Source of the DNA: Pseudomonas lactis
Lineage (GTDB): Bacteria > Pseudomonadota > Gammaproteobacteria > Pseudomonadales > Pseudomonadaceae
NCBI RefSeq assembly: GCF_001439845.1
Contig: NZ_JYLO01000008.1
Coordinates: 124,001 to 188,000, forward strand
Direction of reading: 5' to 3'
DNA: 64,000 nt
The notes under the pieces were generated by a model that saw only the letters and a program-made list of their open reading frames with translations, had not been told where the DNA came from and made no database searches. Positions 18,115 through 25,726 of this stretch are shown piece by piece. Numbering within the stretch: position 1 is the first letter of the stretch; each line of letters opens with the position of its first letter. The position numbers and the translations under genes are program-made.

Positions 18115-19257
18115 ATGCCTTCCCTGAATATTGCTATCGCCGGTGCCGGTATCGGCGGCCTGACCGCCGCCATCGCCCTGCATCGCGCCGGTCACCAGGT
18201 CACCGTGTTCGAACAGTCCAAGGCCTTTTTGCGCGTCGGTGCCGATATCAACCTCACCCCCAACGCGGTCCGTGCGCTGGATGGCCTGGGCATTGGCCCC
18301 GCCGTACGCATCCCGGCCGCTCGCCCCACGCACCGCATCAGCCGCATGTGGGACACCGGCGAGGAAACCTCGCGCCTGGAAATGTCCGATGCTGCCGAAC
18401 AAAAATACGGCGCGCCGCAACTGACCATCCACCGCGCCGACCTGCTCGCGGCCCTGGCCGAAGTGTTCCCGCTGAACAACGTGCAGTTCGCCAAGCGTGC
18501 CGAACGGATAGAACAGGCTGACGACGGCATTACCTTGCACTTCAAGGATGGCAGCCAGCACCGCTGTGACGTGCTGATTGGCGCAGACGGTATCCACTCA
18601 GTGGTGCGCAGCGCGCTGTTTGGCGAAGAGCATCCGCGCTTTACCGGAGTGGTGGCCTATCGCGCGGTGGTACCGGCCGAACAGGTGGCGCATGTGCCGA
18701 ACATCCAGGCGTTCACCAAATGGTGGGGGCCGAACCCGCAAAGCCAGATCGTCACCTTCCCGCTGAACCAGGGCAAAGACATCTTCATCTTCGCCACCAC
18801 CGCCCAGGACAGCTGGCACGAAGAGTCGTGGACCAGCGCCGGCGATGCCGATGAGCTGCGCAGCCACTACCAGGCGTTCCATCCGGACGCCCGCGCCCTG
18901 CTTGATGCCTGCACCGATGTGCTCAAGACCGCGTTGTATGAGCGTGACCCGCTGCCGTTCTGGTCCAAGGGCGCGATCACCCTGCTGGGCGATGCCTGCC
19001 ACCCGATGATGCCGTTCATGGCCCAGGGCGCCGGCCAGGCCATCGAAGATGCGGTGGTGCTCGCCCGCTACCTGCAAGACCTCGACAGCCAGGCCTCGGT
19101 GGCCGGCGCGTTGCAGGCTTACCAGCAAGCGCGCCTGGAACGCACCAGCCAGATCCAGATCGGCTCGCGGGGCAACCAGTGGCTCAAGGACGGCGGTAAT
19201 GCCGATTGGGTCTACGGCTACGACGCCTGGGGCGTCCCAACAACTCACGCAGCCTGA
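18115..19257 (+). CDS. FAD-dependent aromatic monooxygenase (salicylate hydroxylase-like)
   Basis: A 380-aa group A flavoprotein monooxygenase. It has the ADP-binding GAGIGGLTAAIALHRAG at residue 9, the DG motif (LIGADGIHSVVRSALFG near 160) and the GD motif (LLGDACHPMMPFMAQGAGQ near 286). The family hydroxylates phenolic or heteroaromatic acids such as salicylate, 6-hydroxynicotinate or 3-hydroxybenzoate using NAD(P)H. AGGAG supports the start at 18115. In this operon it is the likely enzyme that makes the diol for the VOC dioxygenase. Confidence 0.9.
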   Translation: MPSLNIAIAGAGIGGLTAAIALHRAGHQVTVFEQSKAFLRVGADINLTPNAVRALDGLGIGPAVRIPAARPTHRISRMWDTGEETSRLEMSDAAEQKYGAPQLTIHRADLLAALAEVFPLNNVQFAKRAERIEQADDGITLHFKDGSQHRCDVLIGADGIHSVVRSALFGEEHPRFTGVVAYRAVVPAEQVAHVPNIQAFTKWWGPNPQSQIVTFPLNQGKDIFIFATTAQDSWHEESWTSAGDADELRSHYQAFHPDARALLDACTDVLKTALYERDPLPFWSKGAITLLGDACHPMMPFMAQGAGQAIEDAVVLARYLQDLDSQASVAGALQAYQQARLERTSQIQIGSRGNQWLKDGGNADWVYGYDAWGVPTTHAA

Positions 19258-19282
19258 ACACACCTGTACGGAGGTCAACACC

Positions 19283-19510
19283 ATGAGTACTCACGAACCC
19301 TACCTGCAACCCCATCAGGCACGTAAACGACCCAACACCCAGTTCGAAGAGTTGCTGGGCGACTCCATCGAGCGCGCGTTTGGCAGTGGCGTGACCGAAC
19401 TGCCGGCCCTGCTCGCGCATTTGAACCTGGCCGGCCCGCCGTGCCCGCTGACCAGCGGCGAGTGGACCGAAGATGCCTACAAAACCCTGATGGCCCGGCT
19501 GGGCGAATGA
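19283..19510 (+). CDS. Small conserved protein between monooxygenase and Rieske genes
   Basis: A 75-aa protein with a clear GGAGG ribosome site. It starts MSTHEPYLQPHQARKRPN and ends in a segment likely to be helical (SGEWTEDAYKTLMARLGE). No signal peptide, transmembrane segment or metal motif is visible. From memory, short proteins labelled recombinase-like helix-turn-helix occur next to Rieske oxygenases; I could not verify membership. Position and spacing (25 bp after the monooxygenase, 19 bp before the Rieske gene) indicate a real operon member, perhaps an accessory or assembly factor. Confidence 0.75.
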   Translation: MSTHEPYLQPHQARKRPNTQFEELLGDSIERAFGSGVTELPALLAHLNLAGPPCPLTSGEWTEDAYKTLMARLGE

Positions 19511-19529
19511 CCCGGCAGAAGGAATAAAA

Positions 19530-20564
19530 ATGAACATGCAATTGACCGTCGACCCTGTTGAACAGCATCTGGCCAATGGCCTCAAAGACCTCTGGTTCCC
19601 GATATTGCCGTCGGACCTTTTGGGTGAGAAGCCGCTGTCGATACGACGCCTGGGCTACAAGATCGCCCTGTGGCGCGACAACGATGGCAGCGTTCATGCG
19701 CTGGAAGACCATTGCCCCCATCGCGGCGCCCCGCTGTCCCAAGGGCCGGTGCTGGGCGATCGCCTGCAGTGCCCGTACCACGGCGTTGAAGTGCGCTGCG
19801 ACGGCACCGTCACCAAAGTACCCGGCAGCCCCGGCTGCAAACTGGAAGGCAGCCGGCCCACGCGTATGTTCCACACCCGCGAAGCCGCAGGCGCGATCTT
19901 CTTGTTCAACGCCACCGACCCGCACCTGGACGTTGCGCCGGAGCTGGTGCTGCCCGAACAATTGACCTCTCCCGAGTGGAGCAGCTTCGTCTGCTACACC
20001 GAGTGGAAAGGCGACTATCGCTACGTGATCGACAACGTCATGGACCCGATGCACGGCACCTACCTGCACAAGATGTCGCACTCGATGAGCGAAGGCGAAG
20101 CCACCGCCAAGTTTGTCACCCGCGACACCGACACCGGTTTTTTCTTCGAGAAGGAAGGCCAGCGCGGCGTGAACTTCGACTGGACCGAGTTCGTGGACAA
20201 CGGCTGCCATTGGCTGCGCCTGGAAATCCCCTACCCGAAAACCGGCGGTCCCGGCGGCAACTTCACCATCATCGGCAGCTACACCCCCAGCAGCCGCTCG
20301 CTGGCCGCCGCGTTCCACTGGCGCTGCCGCCCGCTGACCGGCTGGCAGCGCGACACCTGGCGGTTTCTGTACAAGAACCGCCTGGAAGCTCGGCATTGGG
20401 CGGTACTGGAACAAGACCGAGTGCTGCTGGAGTTCATGGAGCCGGATGCCAATCAGCGTGAAAACCTCTACCAGCACGACCTGGGCGTAGTGCGGCTGCG
20501 GCGCTACCTGAAGAACGCCGCCAAAGCCCAGCTCGAGTTGATCGACGCGAAGCAATTGCCATGA
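19530..20564 (+). CDS. Rieske non-heme iron oxygenase, alpha subunit
   Basis: A 344-aa ring-hydroxylating/demethylating oxygenase. The Rieske cluster ligands are C62, H64, C81 and H84 (CPH...CPYHG), and the mononuclear iron site is the D168-N-x-x-D172-x-x-H175-x4-H180 stretch. Size and lack of a beta-subunit gene place it with single-subunit oxygenases such as VanA, phthalate 4,5-dioxygenase or carbazole-type enzymes. The reductase is the next gene, overlapping by 4 bp. It probably performs the first attack on the imported substrate. AATAAAAA runs into the start codon and fits the Crc/Hfq AANAANAA motif. Confidence 0.92.
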   Translation: MNMQLTVDPVEQHLANGLKDLWFPILPSDLLGEKPLSIRRLGYKIALWRDNDGSVHALEDHCPHRGAPLSQGPVLGDRLQCPYHGVEVRCDGTVTKVPGSPGCKLEGSRPTRMFHTREAAGAIFLFNATDPHLDVAPELVLPEQLTSPEWSSFVCYTEWKGDYRYVIDNVMDPMHGTYLHKMSHSMSEGEATAKFVTRDTDTGFFFEKEGQRGVNFDWTEFVDNGCHWLRLEIPYPKTGGPGGNFTIIGSYTPSSRSLAAAFHWRCRPLTGWQRDTWRFLYKNRLEARHWAVLEQDRVLLEFMEPDANQRENLYQHDLGVVRLRRYLKNAAKAQLELIDAKQLP

Positions 20565-21520
20565 ATAAAGCCGCGCTCCTCAACGCCCGCGTCCACATCC
20601 TGCGCTATGAAGCCGAAGGCATCATCAGCGTCGAACTGCGGCCTTTGGGCGATACCGTATTCGCGCAGTTCGACGCCGGCTCGCACATCGACCTGCACCT
20701 GGCCAACGGCCTGGTGCGCAGTTATTCGCTGCTCAATTCGCCCAGCGACCGTGGGCGTTATGTGGTCGGTATCCTGCGTGACCGCAACAGCCGTGGCGGT
20801 TCGGAGTATGTGCACAGCCAATTGCGGGTCGGCATGCCGTTGTCGATCTCGCCGCCTCGCAACAACTTCGAACTGGACCTGAGCGCCAGCCACAGTGTGC
20901 TGGTGGCCGGAGGCATCGGGATCACGCCGATCTACTGCATGTTCCGCCAATTGCTGGCGCTGGGAAAATCCGCCGAGCTGATCTACTGCGCCCGCTCACG
21001 CCAGGAAGCTGCATTGGTAGAAGAATTGGGCGGACTCGGTGCGCGGGTGATTTACCACTTCAATGACGAAAAAGGCGTGCCGCCCGATCTGGCCGCCTAC
21101 CTCGCCGGCCAACCTGCGGATACCCATCTGTACTGCTGCGGCCCGACGCCGATGCTCGACGCTTTCGAAAGTACCTGTGAGCGCCTGGGTTATCCCCATG
21201 CTCACATCGAACGCTTTGCCGCCGCCGAACTGCCGCCCAGCGAAGACGCCCAGAGCAGTTATAGCGTTGAACTGAAAAGGTCCGGCAAAACCCTGGCGGT
21301 GGAACCTGGCTTGAGTTTGCTGGATGTGCTGCTGGAGGCGGGTTGCGACATTGATCACAGCTGCCGCGAAGGCGTGTGTGGCTCCTGCGAGACGCGGGTA
21401 GTGGAAGGCGAAATCGACCACCGCGATGGGGTGCTGACCAAGGCCGAGCGGGCTGCGAACAAGTCGATGATGGTGTGCGTTTCAGGCTGCAAGAGCCAAC
21501 GCTTGGTGCTAGACCTCTAA
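20561..21520 (+). CDS. Phthalate-dioxygenase-reductase/VanB-type oxidoreductase
   Basis: A 319-aa class IA reductase: an N-terminal flavin domain (FDAGSHIDLHL, VRSYSLLNSP near 40-60), an NAD-binding domain (GGIGITPIYCMFRQL near 112) and a C-terminal plant-type 2Fe-2S ferredoxin domain with ligands C268, C273, C276 and a fourth Cys near 306. It passes electrons from NAD(P)H to the Rieske oxygenase. Its ATGA overlap with that gene indicates translational coupling and a fixed two-component enzyme. It is the last gene of the operon, before a REPIN. Confidence 0.93.
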   Translation: MNKAALLNARVHILRYEAEGIISVELRPLGDTVFAQFDAGSHIDLHLANGLVRSYSLLNSPSDRGRYVVGILRDRNSRGGSEYVHSQLRVGMPLSISPPRNNFELDLSASHSVLVAGGIGITPIYCMFRQLLALGKSAELIYCARSRQEAALVEELGGLGARVIYHFNDEKGVPPDLAAYLAGQPADTHLYCCGPTPMLDAFESTCERLGYPHAHIERFAAAELPPSEDAQSSYSVELKRSGKTLAVEPGLSLLDVLLEAGCDIDHSCREGVCGSCETRVVEGEIDHRDGVLTKAERAANKSMMVCVSGCKSQRLVLDL

Positions 21521-21528
21521 CCCCCCTT

Positions 21529-21627
21529 GTAGGAGCGAGCTTGCTCGCGAAGAACGTCCAGGCACCGCGTTACTCCAAGGTGCTCGCAGTATCGTTAACG
21601 TTTTTCGCGAGCAAGCTCGCTCCTACA
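21529..21627. repeat. REPIN (GGAGCGAGCTTGCTCGCGA family), copy 1
   Basis: Two inverted REP units, TGTAGGAGCGAGCTTGCTCG and its near-exact reverse complement, flank a roughly 50-bp spacer. This is the doublet arrangement of P. fluorescens REPINs. It lies just after the operon and may also stabilise or end the transcript. A second copy of the same family is at 62840-62940. Confidence 0.9.
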
Positions 21628-21740
21628 GGATCACCCGCAAAGTGCCCGTTTCATTGGCAGCGTGCAATAAATACGCACCTATCACGGGCAACTTTGTTAC
21701 CACACTTACAGGTTGTTTCATGGGTTATACAAACCGCTTT

Positions 21741-21755
21741 GTTTCCCATATAAAC
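21741..21755. promoter_or_regulatory. CATATAAAC operator-like motif upstream of the porin
   Basis: GTTTCCCATATAAAC resembles the repeats at 6358-6510 upstream of the catabolic operon; a related GTTTCA half-site begins at 21715. It suggests that one regulator controls the operon and the porin. Confidence 0.5.
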
Positions 21756-21802
21756 AACTGTTTTTGATGATGTTTTTATAAAGCATTAACTAACAAGCCG
21801 CC

Positions 21803-21818
21803 TGGCACACTTCCTGCT
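21803..21818 (+). promoter_or_regulatory. Candidate sigma-54 (-24/-12) promoter of the porin gene
   Basis: TGGCACACTTCCTGCT has the full TGGCAC -24 element and GG-N10-GC spacing. It lies about 150 bp upstream of the porin start and 48 bp downstream of the operator-like motif. Confidence 0.55.
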
Positions 21819-21840
21819 CTACTCATGTGCATTCACTGAT

Positions 21841-21865
21841 TAAACGGCGTTTCGCCGATAAAACA
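21841..21865. promoter_or_regulatory. 25-bp leader element shared with the catabolic operon (copy 2)
   Basis: It matches 6582-6606 at 22 of 25 positions. In this copy CGGCG-TTT-CGCCG (21845-21857) makes a perfect hairpin. The sequence AACAATAA, which fits the Crc/Hfq AANAANAA pattern, follows at 21862-21869. Confidence 0.5.
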
Positions 21866-21910
21866 ATAAGAACCAACACTTAAACCCGGTAAGACCCGCT
21901 CCCTCCTTAG

Positions 21911-21926
21911 TTGCCTTTAAAGGCAA
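21911..21926. promoter_or_regulatory. 16-bp palindrome in the porin leader
   Basis: TTGCCTTTAAAGGCAA is a perfect palindrome 40 bp upstream of the porin start codon. It could be an operator or an RNA hairpin; no protein can be assigned. Confidence 0.4.
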
Positions 21927-21965
21927 GCGGACGAGTGTTGCCGATCACCCGGTAGAGAGGTCTCT

Positions 21966-23192
21966 ATGAAGCGCGTCTTGTGTGCAGGATTGATGTTTGC
22001 CAGTTTCAGCAGTTTCGCCGCAGAACCCATTCCTTCCGAGCCGGTACGGGTCAACGCCGCCAACAAACCTTTCCCGCATATTTCCTGGCGCAGCGATAGC
22101 GGCGACAGCAGCCTGGACATCGGCGGGGCGTTGCGTACCAACTATCGCGACGAGCATTGGGACACCACCGAAAACAACGGCAGGTTTCTGTTCGACACGT
22201 TCCGTCTGGATGTGCAGGCCACCTACAAGAGCCTCTACAGCGATATCGGCTACTGGTTCCAGGATGACGGCAAGCGTTCCATTGACCGCGGGTTCGTGGG
22301 CTATCGGCTCAATCCCAACTCCAACCTGCAACTGGGGGCGCCGTTCAAACCCTTCGGTCTGGAGCCTTATCCGCAATTTGGCTGGAGCTACCACCTGCCG
22401 TTCTTCATGGGCTACGCGGTGAGTGCCGGCACCGGCCTCAAATACAGCTACAAGGATCAGGATTGGGACGTGCAACTCGGCTACTTCCCGCGCATGCTGC
22501 CCAGCGATTTGCGTTACTCGCCGGAAGTGGGGCGTTACGCCGACTTGAATGACAACGCGATTGCCTTCACCCAGTCGCGCCAGGACAACGAGAAGCGCAA
22601 CCAATTCAACGCCCGCGTGGCGCGCACCTTCAACAACGAGGGCTGGAAGACCGAAGTCGGTGCCTCACTCGCCACCGCCCAACTGTACAACGCAACCACC
22701 AAAGACAATGGCGACTACTGGGCCGCCGGCGTGCACGCCATCATCAGCAAGGGCCTGTGGACCGTCACCACCCAAGCCATCCGCTACGAATACGACCCCG
22801 AAAACCCGGCCGGGGTGAGCAACGACTCAGTGCTGATGGGCGGCAATGGCCTGACGCCTGCGTACCTGATCGCCTCCAAGGCCAGCCTGGCTTCGCTCAA
22901 CGTCGGCTACGACATCCACACGCCCCGGCTGGGGCAACTGAAGAAGATCAAGCTGTACAGCGATTACAGCCGGATGATGAAAGACAAAAGCGCCTGGGAC
23001 GACTCGCAGATGTTCACCGTGGGCGCGCAGTTCCTGGCGATGCCGGTGATGGCCTGGGTCGATCTCACGTGGGCGCGTAACGCCAATCCCTATGGTGGTG
23101 CGGAGAATGGCAGCGGCTTTACCAGCACCAATTCGGTGGGCAGCAACGACTGGTATTACCGCACCAACGTCAATATCGGTTACTACTTCTGA
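21966..23192 (+). CDS. Outer-membrane porin
   Basis: A 408-aa protein with a signal peptide (MKRVLCAGLMFASFSSFAA) and alternating amphipathic strands ending in the aromatic NIGYYF, as outer-membrane beta-barrels do. The GAGAGG ribosome site supports the start. The central repeats of FDTFRLDVQATYK and WDVQLGYFPRM type resemble substrate-specific porins of the phosphate-selective/OprP-like superfamily. It lies downstream of the catabolic operon behind its own promoter, which shares motifs with that of the operon. It is the probable outer-membrane entry route for the same substrate. Confidence 0.82.
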   Translation: MKRVLCAGLMFASFSSFAAEPIPSEPVRVNAANKPFPHISWRSDSGDSSLDIGGALRTNYRDEHWDTTENNGRFLFDTFRLDVQATYKSLYSDIGYWFQDDGKRSIDRGFVGYRLNPNSNLQLGAPFKPFGLEPYPQFGWSYHLPFFMGYAVSAGTGLKYSYKDQDWDVQLGYFPRMLPSDLRYSPEVGRYADLNDNAIAFTQSRQDNEKRNQFNARVARTFNNEGWKTEVGASLATAQLYNATTKDNGDYWAAGVHAIISKGLWTVTTQAIRYEYDPENPAGVSNDSVLMGGNGLTPAYLIASKASLASLNVGYDIHTPRLGQLKKIKLYSDYSRMMKDKSAWDDSQMFTVGAQFLAMPVMAWVDLTWARNANPYGGAENGSGFTSTNSVGSNDWYYRTNVNIGYYF

Positions 23193-23202
23193 CCTAGACC
23201 CC

Positions 23203-23290
23203 CTGTGGGAGCGGGCTTGCTCGCGAATGCGCCATATCAGCCACTGCATACGTTGACTGACCTACTGCATTCGCGAGCAAGCCCACAGGG
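23203..23290. repeat. Degenerate REPIN (GTGGGAGCGGGCTTGCTCGCGA family)
   Basis: The left unit CTGTGGGAGCGGGCTTGCTC and the right unit TCGCGAGCAAGCCCACAGG face each other across about 45 bp. The right unit lacks five bases (GCTCC) that the left predicts, so it is a decayed copy. Confidence 0.8.
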
Positions 23291-23323
23291 GTTGTGCGCT
23301 GGCAGTTGGCTTTTGCTGATGTC

Positions 23324-23341
23324 GGGCCTCGGGTGAGGCCC
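23324..23341. terminator. GC hairpin between porin and effector/immunity genes
   Basis: GGGCCTC-GGGT-GAGGCCC forms a 7-bp stem with a 4-nt loop between convergent genes. The following GTTTGGGTT is a weak U-tract on the plus strand, so it may terminate the porin transcript. Confidence 0.45.
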
Positions 23342-23348
23342 GTTTGGG

Positions 23349-23741
23349 TTACCTGAACTCCAGCGCAATGGCTACAACAGCCATCCAAATCAGGGCGGTA
23401 GAGATCATCGTCGTAACGATTGTGAGAAGACGTTTTAGATAGGGTGGGAAGTTTTCATAGTCCACGGGGTCCAACTTGCCATGCCGGATATGCAACTTTG
23501 GCATCAGGATCATTCCGGCTATTTGTGACATTTCCAAAAGAGACCAAATCAAACCGCGCTTCCCAAGGCTGTCTCCCCAGAGGTAGATATAACGGCTGTT
23601 TTTCAAAGCTTCCTTTATGGCGTCCAAATGACGGTGGGTGAGGTACAGACTGAATGCGAGGCCGGCAAAGCCAAGCAGAAGCGGGCCACCGGCAACCATC
23701 CAGAAAGCCAGCCAGGACTTCCAAAACTCTTCCGCCGTCAT
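23349..23741 (-). CDS. Small membrane protein, candidate immunity protein of the PAAR effector
   Basis: A 130-aa protein with about three hydrophobic segments: near residues 10-35 (AFWMVAGGPLLLGFAGLAFSL), 62-82 and 103-125 (LLTIVTTMISTALIWMAVVAI). Its ATG overlaps the effector's TGA by 4 bp, the coupled order expected for effector and immunity genes. I do not recognise its family. A membrane-embedded immunity protein suits an effector acting on the inner membrane. The base composition is visibly less GC-rich than that of the neighbouring core genes, consistent with transfer. Confidence 0.75.
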   Translation of the reverse strand: MTAEEFWKSWLAFWMVAGGPLLLGFAGLAFSLYLTHRHLDAIKEALKNSRYIYLWGDSLGKRGLIWSLLEMSQIAGMILMPKLHIRHGKLDPVDYENFPPYLKRLLTIVTTMISTALIWMAVVAIALEFR

Positions 23742-25156
23742 GGCAAAGATTTCTCATACAAAATTTCTCCGCCCATTTCGCCCCCTTTGCCACCGATAGT
23801 CGTACCCGCCCAAGCGCCTGTCCCAACCAGAGCCGCTACACAGATAACGCCCCCTATACCTGTCGTAACACCCAGCCCCAGGCAGATCGTACTACCAGCA
23901 ACACCACCGACCCACCCGCCAGCAGCACCTCCGCCAACCGAGCCAGAGAACTTTCCAGCCTCTGTAAACTTGATCTTTTCGCAAGCCGCCCCGGAATCGT
24001 TATTGCAAACCTGCTGTATTGCCAATGAGGCGGATACGCCGCCAAGGGCAATTCCGATGTAACCACCTGCCTTCATGTATCTGGCCGCGCGGCTGGTGGC
24101 TTCCACATGCGCCGAATAACCCGGAATCTGCCCAGGCCCACCCGCTTTGTCCCAGTGATGCACCAGACTGCGACTGGATATACCTAGGGCCGTTTTCAAC
24201 TTGGGGTGATCACCCAGGGTGGTTTGGCCACGTAAGCGCGTGGAGTTAAGCAGGTGGGCATCCAGATGGTTCATAAGACGCTGTCGATCCGCGAAGAACT
24301 GGGGCGATTTAAGGTGACCGTGCTGACGATAATTTTGTTGATGCAGGCGCTCGATGGCTTGGAGGGTGTCGCGCAGGTTGTTCATGTGCGTTTCCATCAC
24401 CACAGCGCTGACGCCGAGCCAGGTTGAGGTATGGCCGATAAAACCAGCTATTTCGGCACCGTGGCGATACAGAAAGTCAGCCTCGTCCGGCGTCAGCGAA
24501 TCCAGAGATGCGCTGACGTGTTGAGCAGCCTGCATCAATTGCGCTTCTTGATAGGTGCAGGAGGTATTGTTCGGATCGCTGAGCACGATCATCAAGCCGG
24601 CTTTGACGTGTCCTGTGTTGGGATTCAGCGATTGAAACTTGCGCATTACCGCCGGGTCCCGAATTGGAAACAGTGTGGCTTCCATAGCTTCGCGGGTCAT
24701 GCTTTTGGGGACGATATAAAAACCTGGCTCCTCGCCTAAGAGAGCTTTAAATGCGCCAAATGCGGACCGGGGCGAATAACTTGGCGCGGTGGCAGTGCGT
24801 TGAGAAGGGGCCGACCATTGGGGCGCTGGCTGGACCGGATCGACGGCTTGTCTGTTGGCGCGCACAACCGAGCCACCTCTGCCGTGGTACGTGCCGAGTA
24901 ACACCGAAGGAATCAGCTCGGCTTTACAGGGACAGCCGCTGTAGCTGTCCAACGTACCGGCAATAAGCCGGCCATTGCTTCGCATGAAAGAAATGCCGCC
25001 GATGATCTTATACGTTTGCCCATCCTTGCCACAGGTGACTGAGTCACCTTCGCAAGCACGAAGACTGCCATGCATATGGGTCCTTTGATCTCCGTCCAGT
25101 ACTTCCCCGCCGCAACTGGTTTTGTCACCTTGGCGGATGAAATGACCTACGCTCAT
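23738..25156 (-). CDS. PAAR-domain type VI secretion effector, glycine-rich membrane-active C-terminus
   Basis: A 472-aa protein. Residues 1-90 form a PAAR domain (GHFIRQGDKTSCGGEVL, then THMHGSLRACEGDSVTCG and SGCPCKAEL), which caps the VgrG spike of a type VI system. Residues about 130-370 form a helical region of unknown function with the segment FYIVPKSMTREAMEATLFP. Residues about 375-472 are glycine- and alanine-rich and hydrophobic (GGGAAGGWVGGVAGSTI, GVICVAALVGTGAWAG), like glycine-zipper pore-forming effectors. No nuclease, NADase or lipase motif is visible. GAGG supports the start. It is an orphan, with no other type VI genes in the window. Confidence 0.85.
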   Translation of the reverse strand: MSVGHFIRQGDKTSCGGEVLDGDQRTHMHGSLRACEGDSVTCGKDGQTYKIIGGISFMRSNGRLIAGTLDSYSGCPCKAELIPSVLLGTYHGRGGSVVRANRQAVDPVQPAPQWSAPSQRTATAPSYSPRSAFGAFKALLGEEPGFYIVPKSMTREAMEATLFPIRDPAVMRKFQSLNPNTGHVKAGLMIVLSDPNNTSCTYQEAQLMQAAQHVSASLDSLTPDEADFLYRHGAEIAGFIGHTSTWLGVSAVVMETHMNNLRDTLQAIERLHQQNYRQHGHLKSPQFFADRQRLMNHLDAHLLNSTRLRGQTTLGDHPKLKTALGISSRSLVHHWDKAGGPGQIPGYSAHVEATSRAARYMKAGGYIGIALGGVSASLAIQQVCNNDSGAACEKIKFTEAGKFSGSVGGGAAGGWVGGVAGSTICLGLGVTTGIGGVICVAALVGTGAWAGTTIGGKGGEMGGEILYEKSLP

Positions 25157-25726
25157 TGTTCTGCCTCTTATCCATGGTTTTTTTGACCGTGCTTTCCTGC
25201 TCGTTTCGATAAGAAAACTGACGCGTAACGCATTTCAATCGAGGCAATCGAGTAAGGAAAAGTCAGTAGCAAGCCAAACTTTGGAGAGGGATTTACTTAG
25301 GGTAAAGTCGGACGATTCCGTGAGTTTCGTCGTATAAGTCTGATAGGCTTGCGGCGCCCGATGCCGTACACCGGGCGCGCATTGCTTGCCACTAACGTTC
25401 CAAGCACAGTCGTCAAATGGCTGTTGGGGCGAGGGAGCGAGCTCCCTCGCCACAGGTAAGCTATTTATCGGCCCCGGCGCGATTTTTCCAATTGACCGTT
25501 CCTCGGTCAATTACGCCCCTTGCAGACGGCTGGCGCGCACCTAGGTATAGTGCCGCCCCTCTTCGCGTCTGCGGCCGTCGATAACGAGGCCCGGGAACCA
25601 CGCGAAAGCGCATGAATAACAACACCCGCAAAAGGATGGGGATCGAGCGTCGTGCACTGCCTGGTGCCGAGCGATGCGTCGGACCGTCCTGCGTTTGCCA
25701 TCAGAAAAATCAGCGAGGAACACTCC
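25157..25726. other. 570-bp intergenic region between the effector and the symporter
   Basis: No convincing gene lies here. It holds a single REP-like hairpin (25428-25451, GGCGAGGGAGC facing GCTCCCTCGCC), a second perfect 9-bp hairpin (AATTGACCG-TTCCT-CGGTCAATT at 25490-25512) and an AATAACAA sequence at 25615-25622 that fits the Crc pattern, about 105 nt before the symporter start. The effector promoter must lie at its left end and the symporter leader at its right end. A small RNA in this gap cannot be excluded. Confidence 0.5.

Noticed and set aside
6625..21520. Naming the operon as phthalate, vanillate or nicotinate degradation
   Set aside because: Single enzymes resemble members of those pathways, but key partners are missing (for example decarboxylases of phthalate or maleamate enzymes), so a named substrate would be a guess.
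23349..25156. Interpreting the PAAR protein as an Rhs toxin
   Set aside because: There are no YD repeats or DPxGL cleavage motif, and the protein is only 472 residues long.
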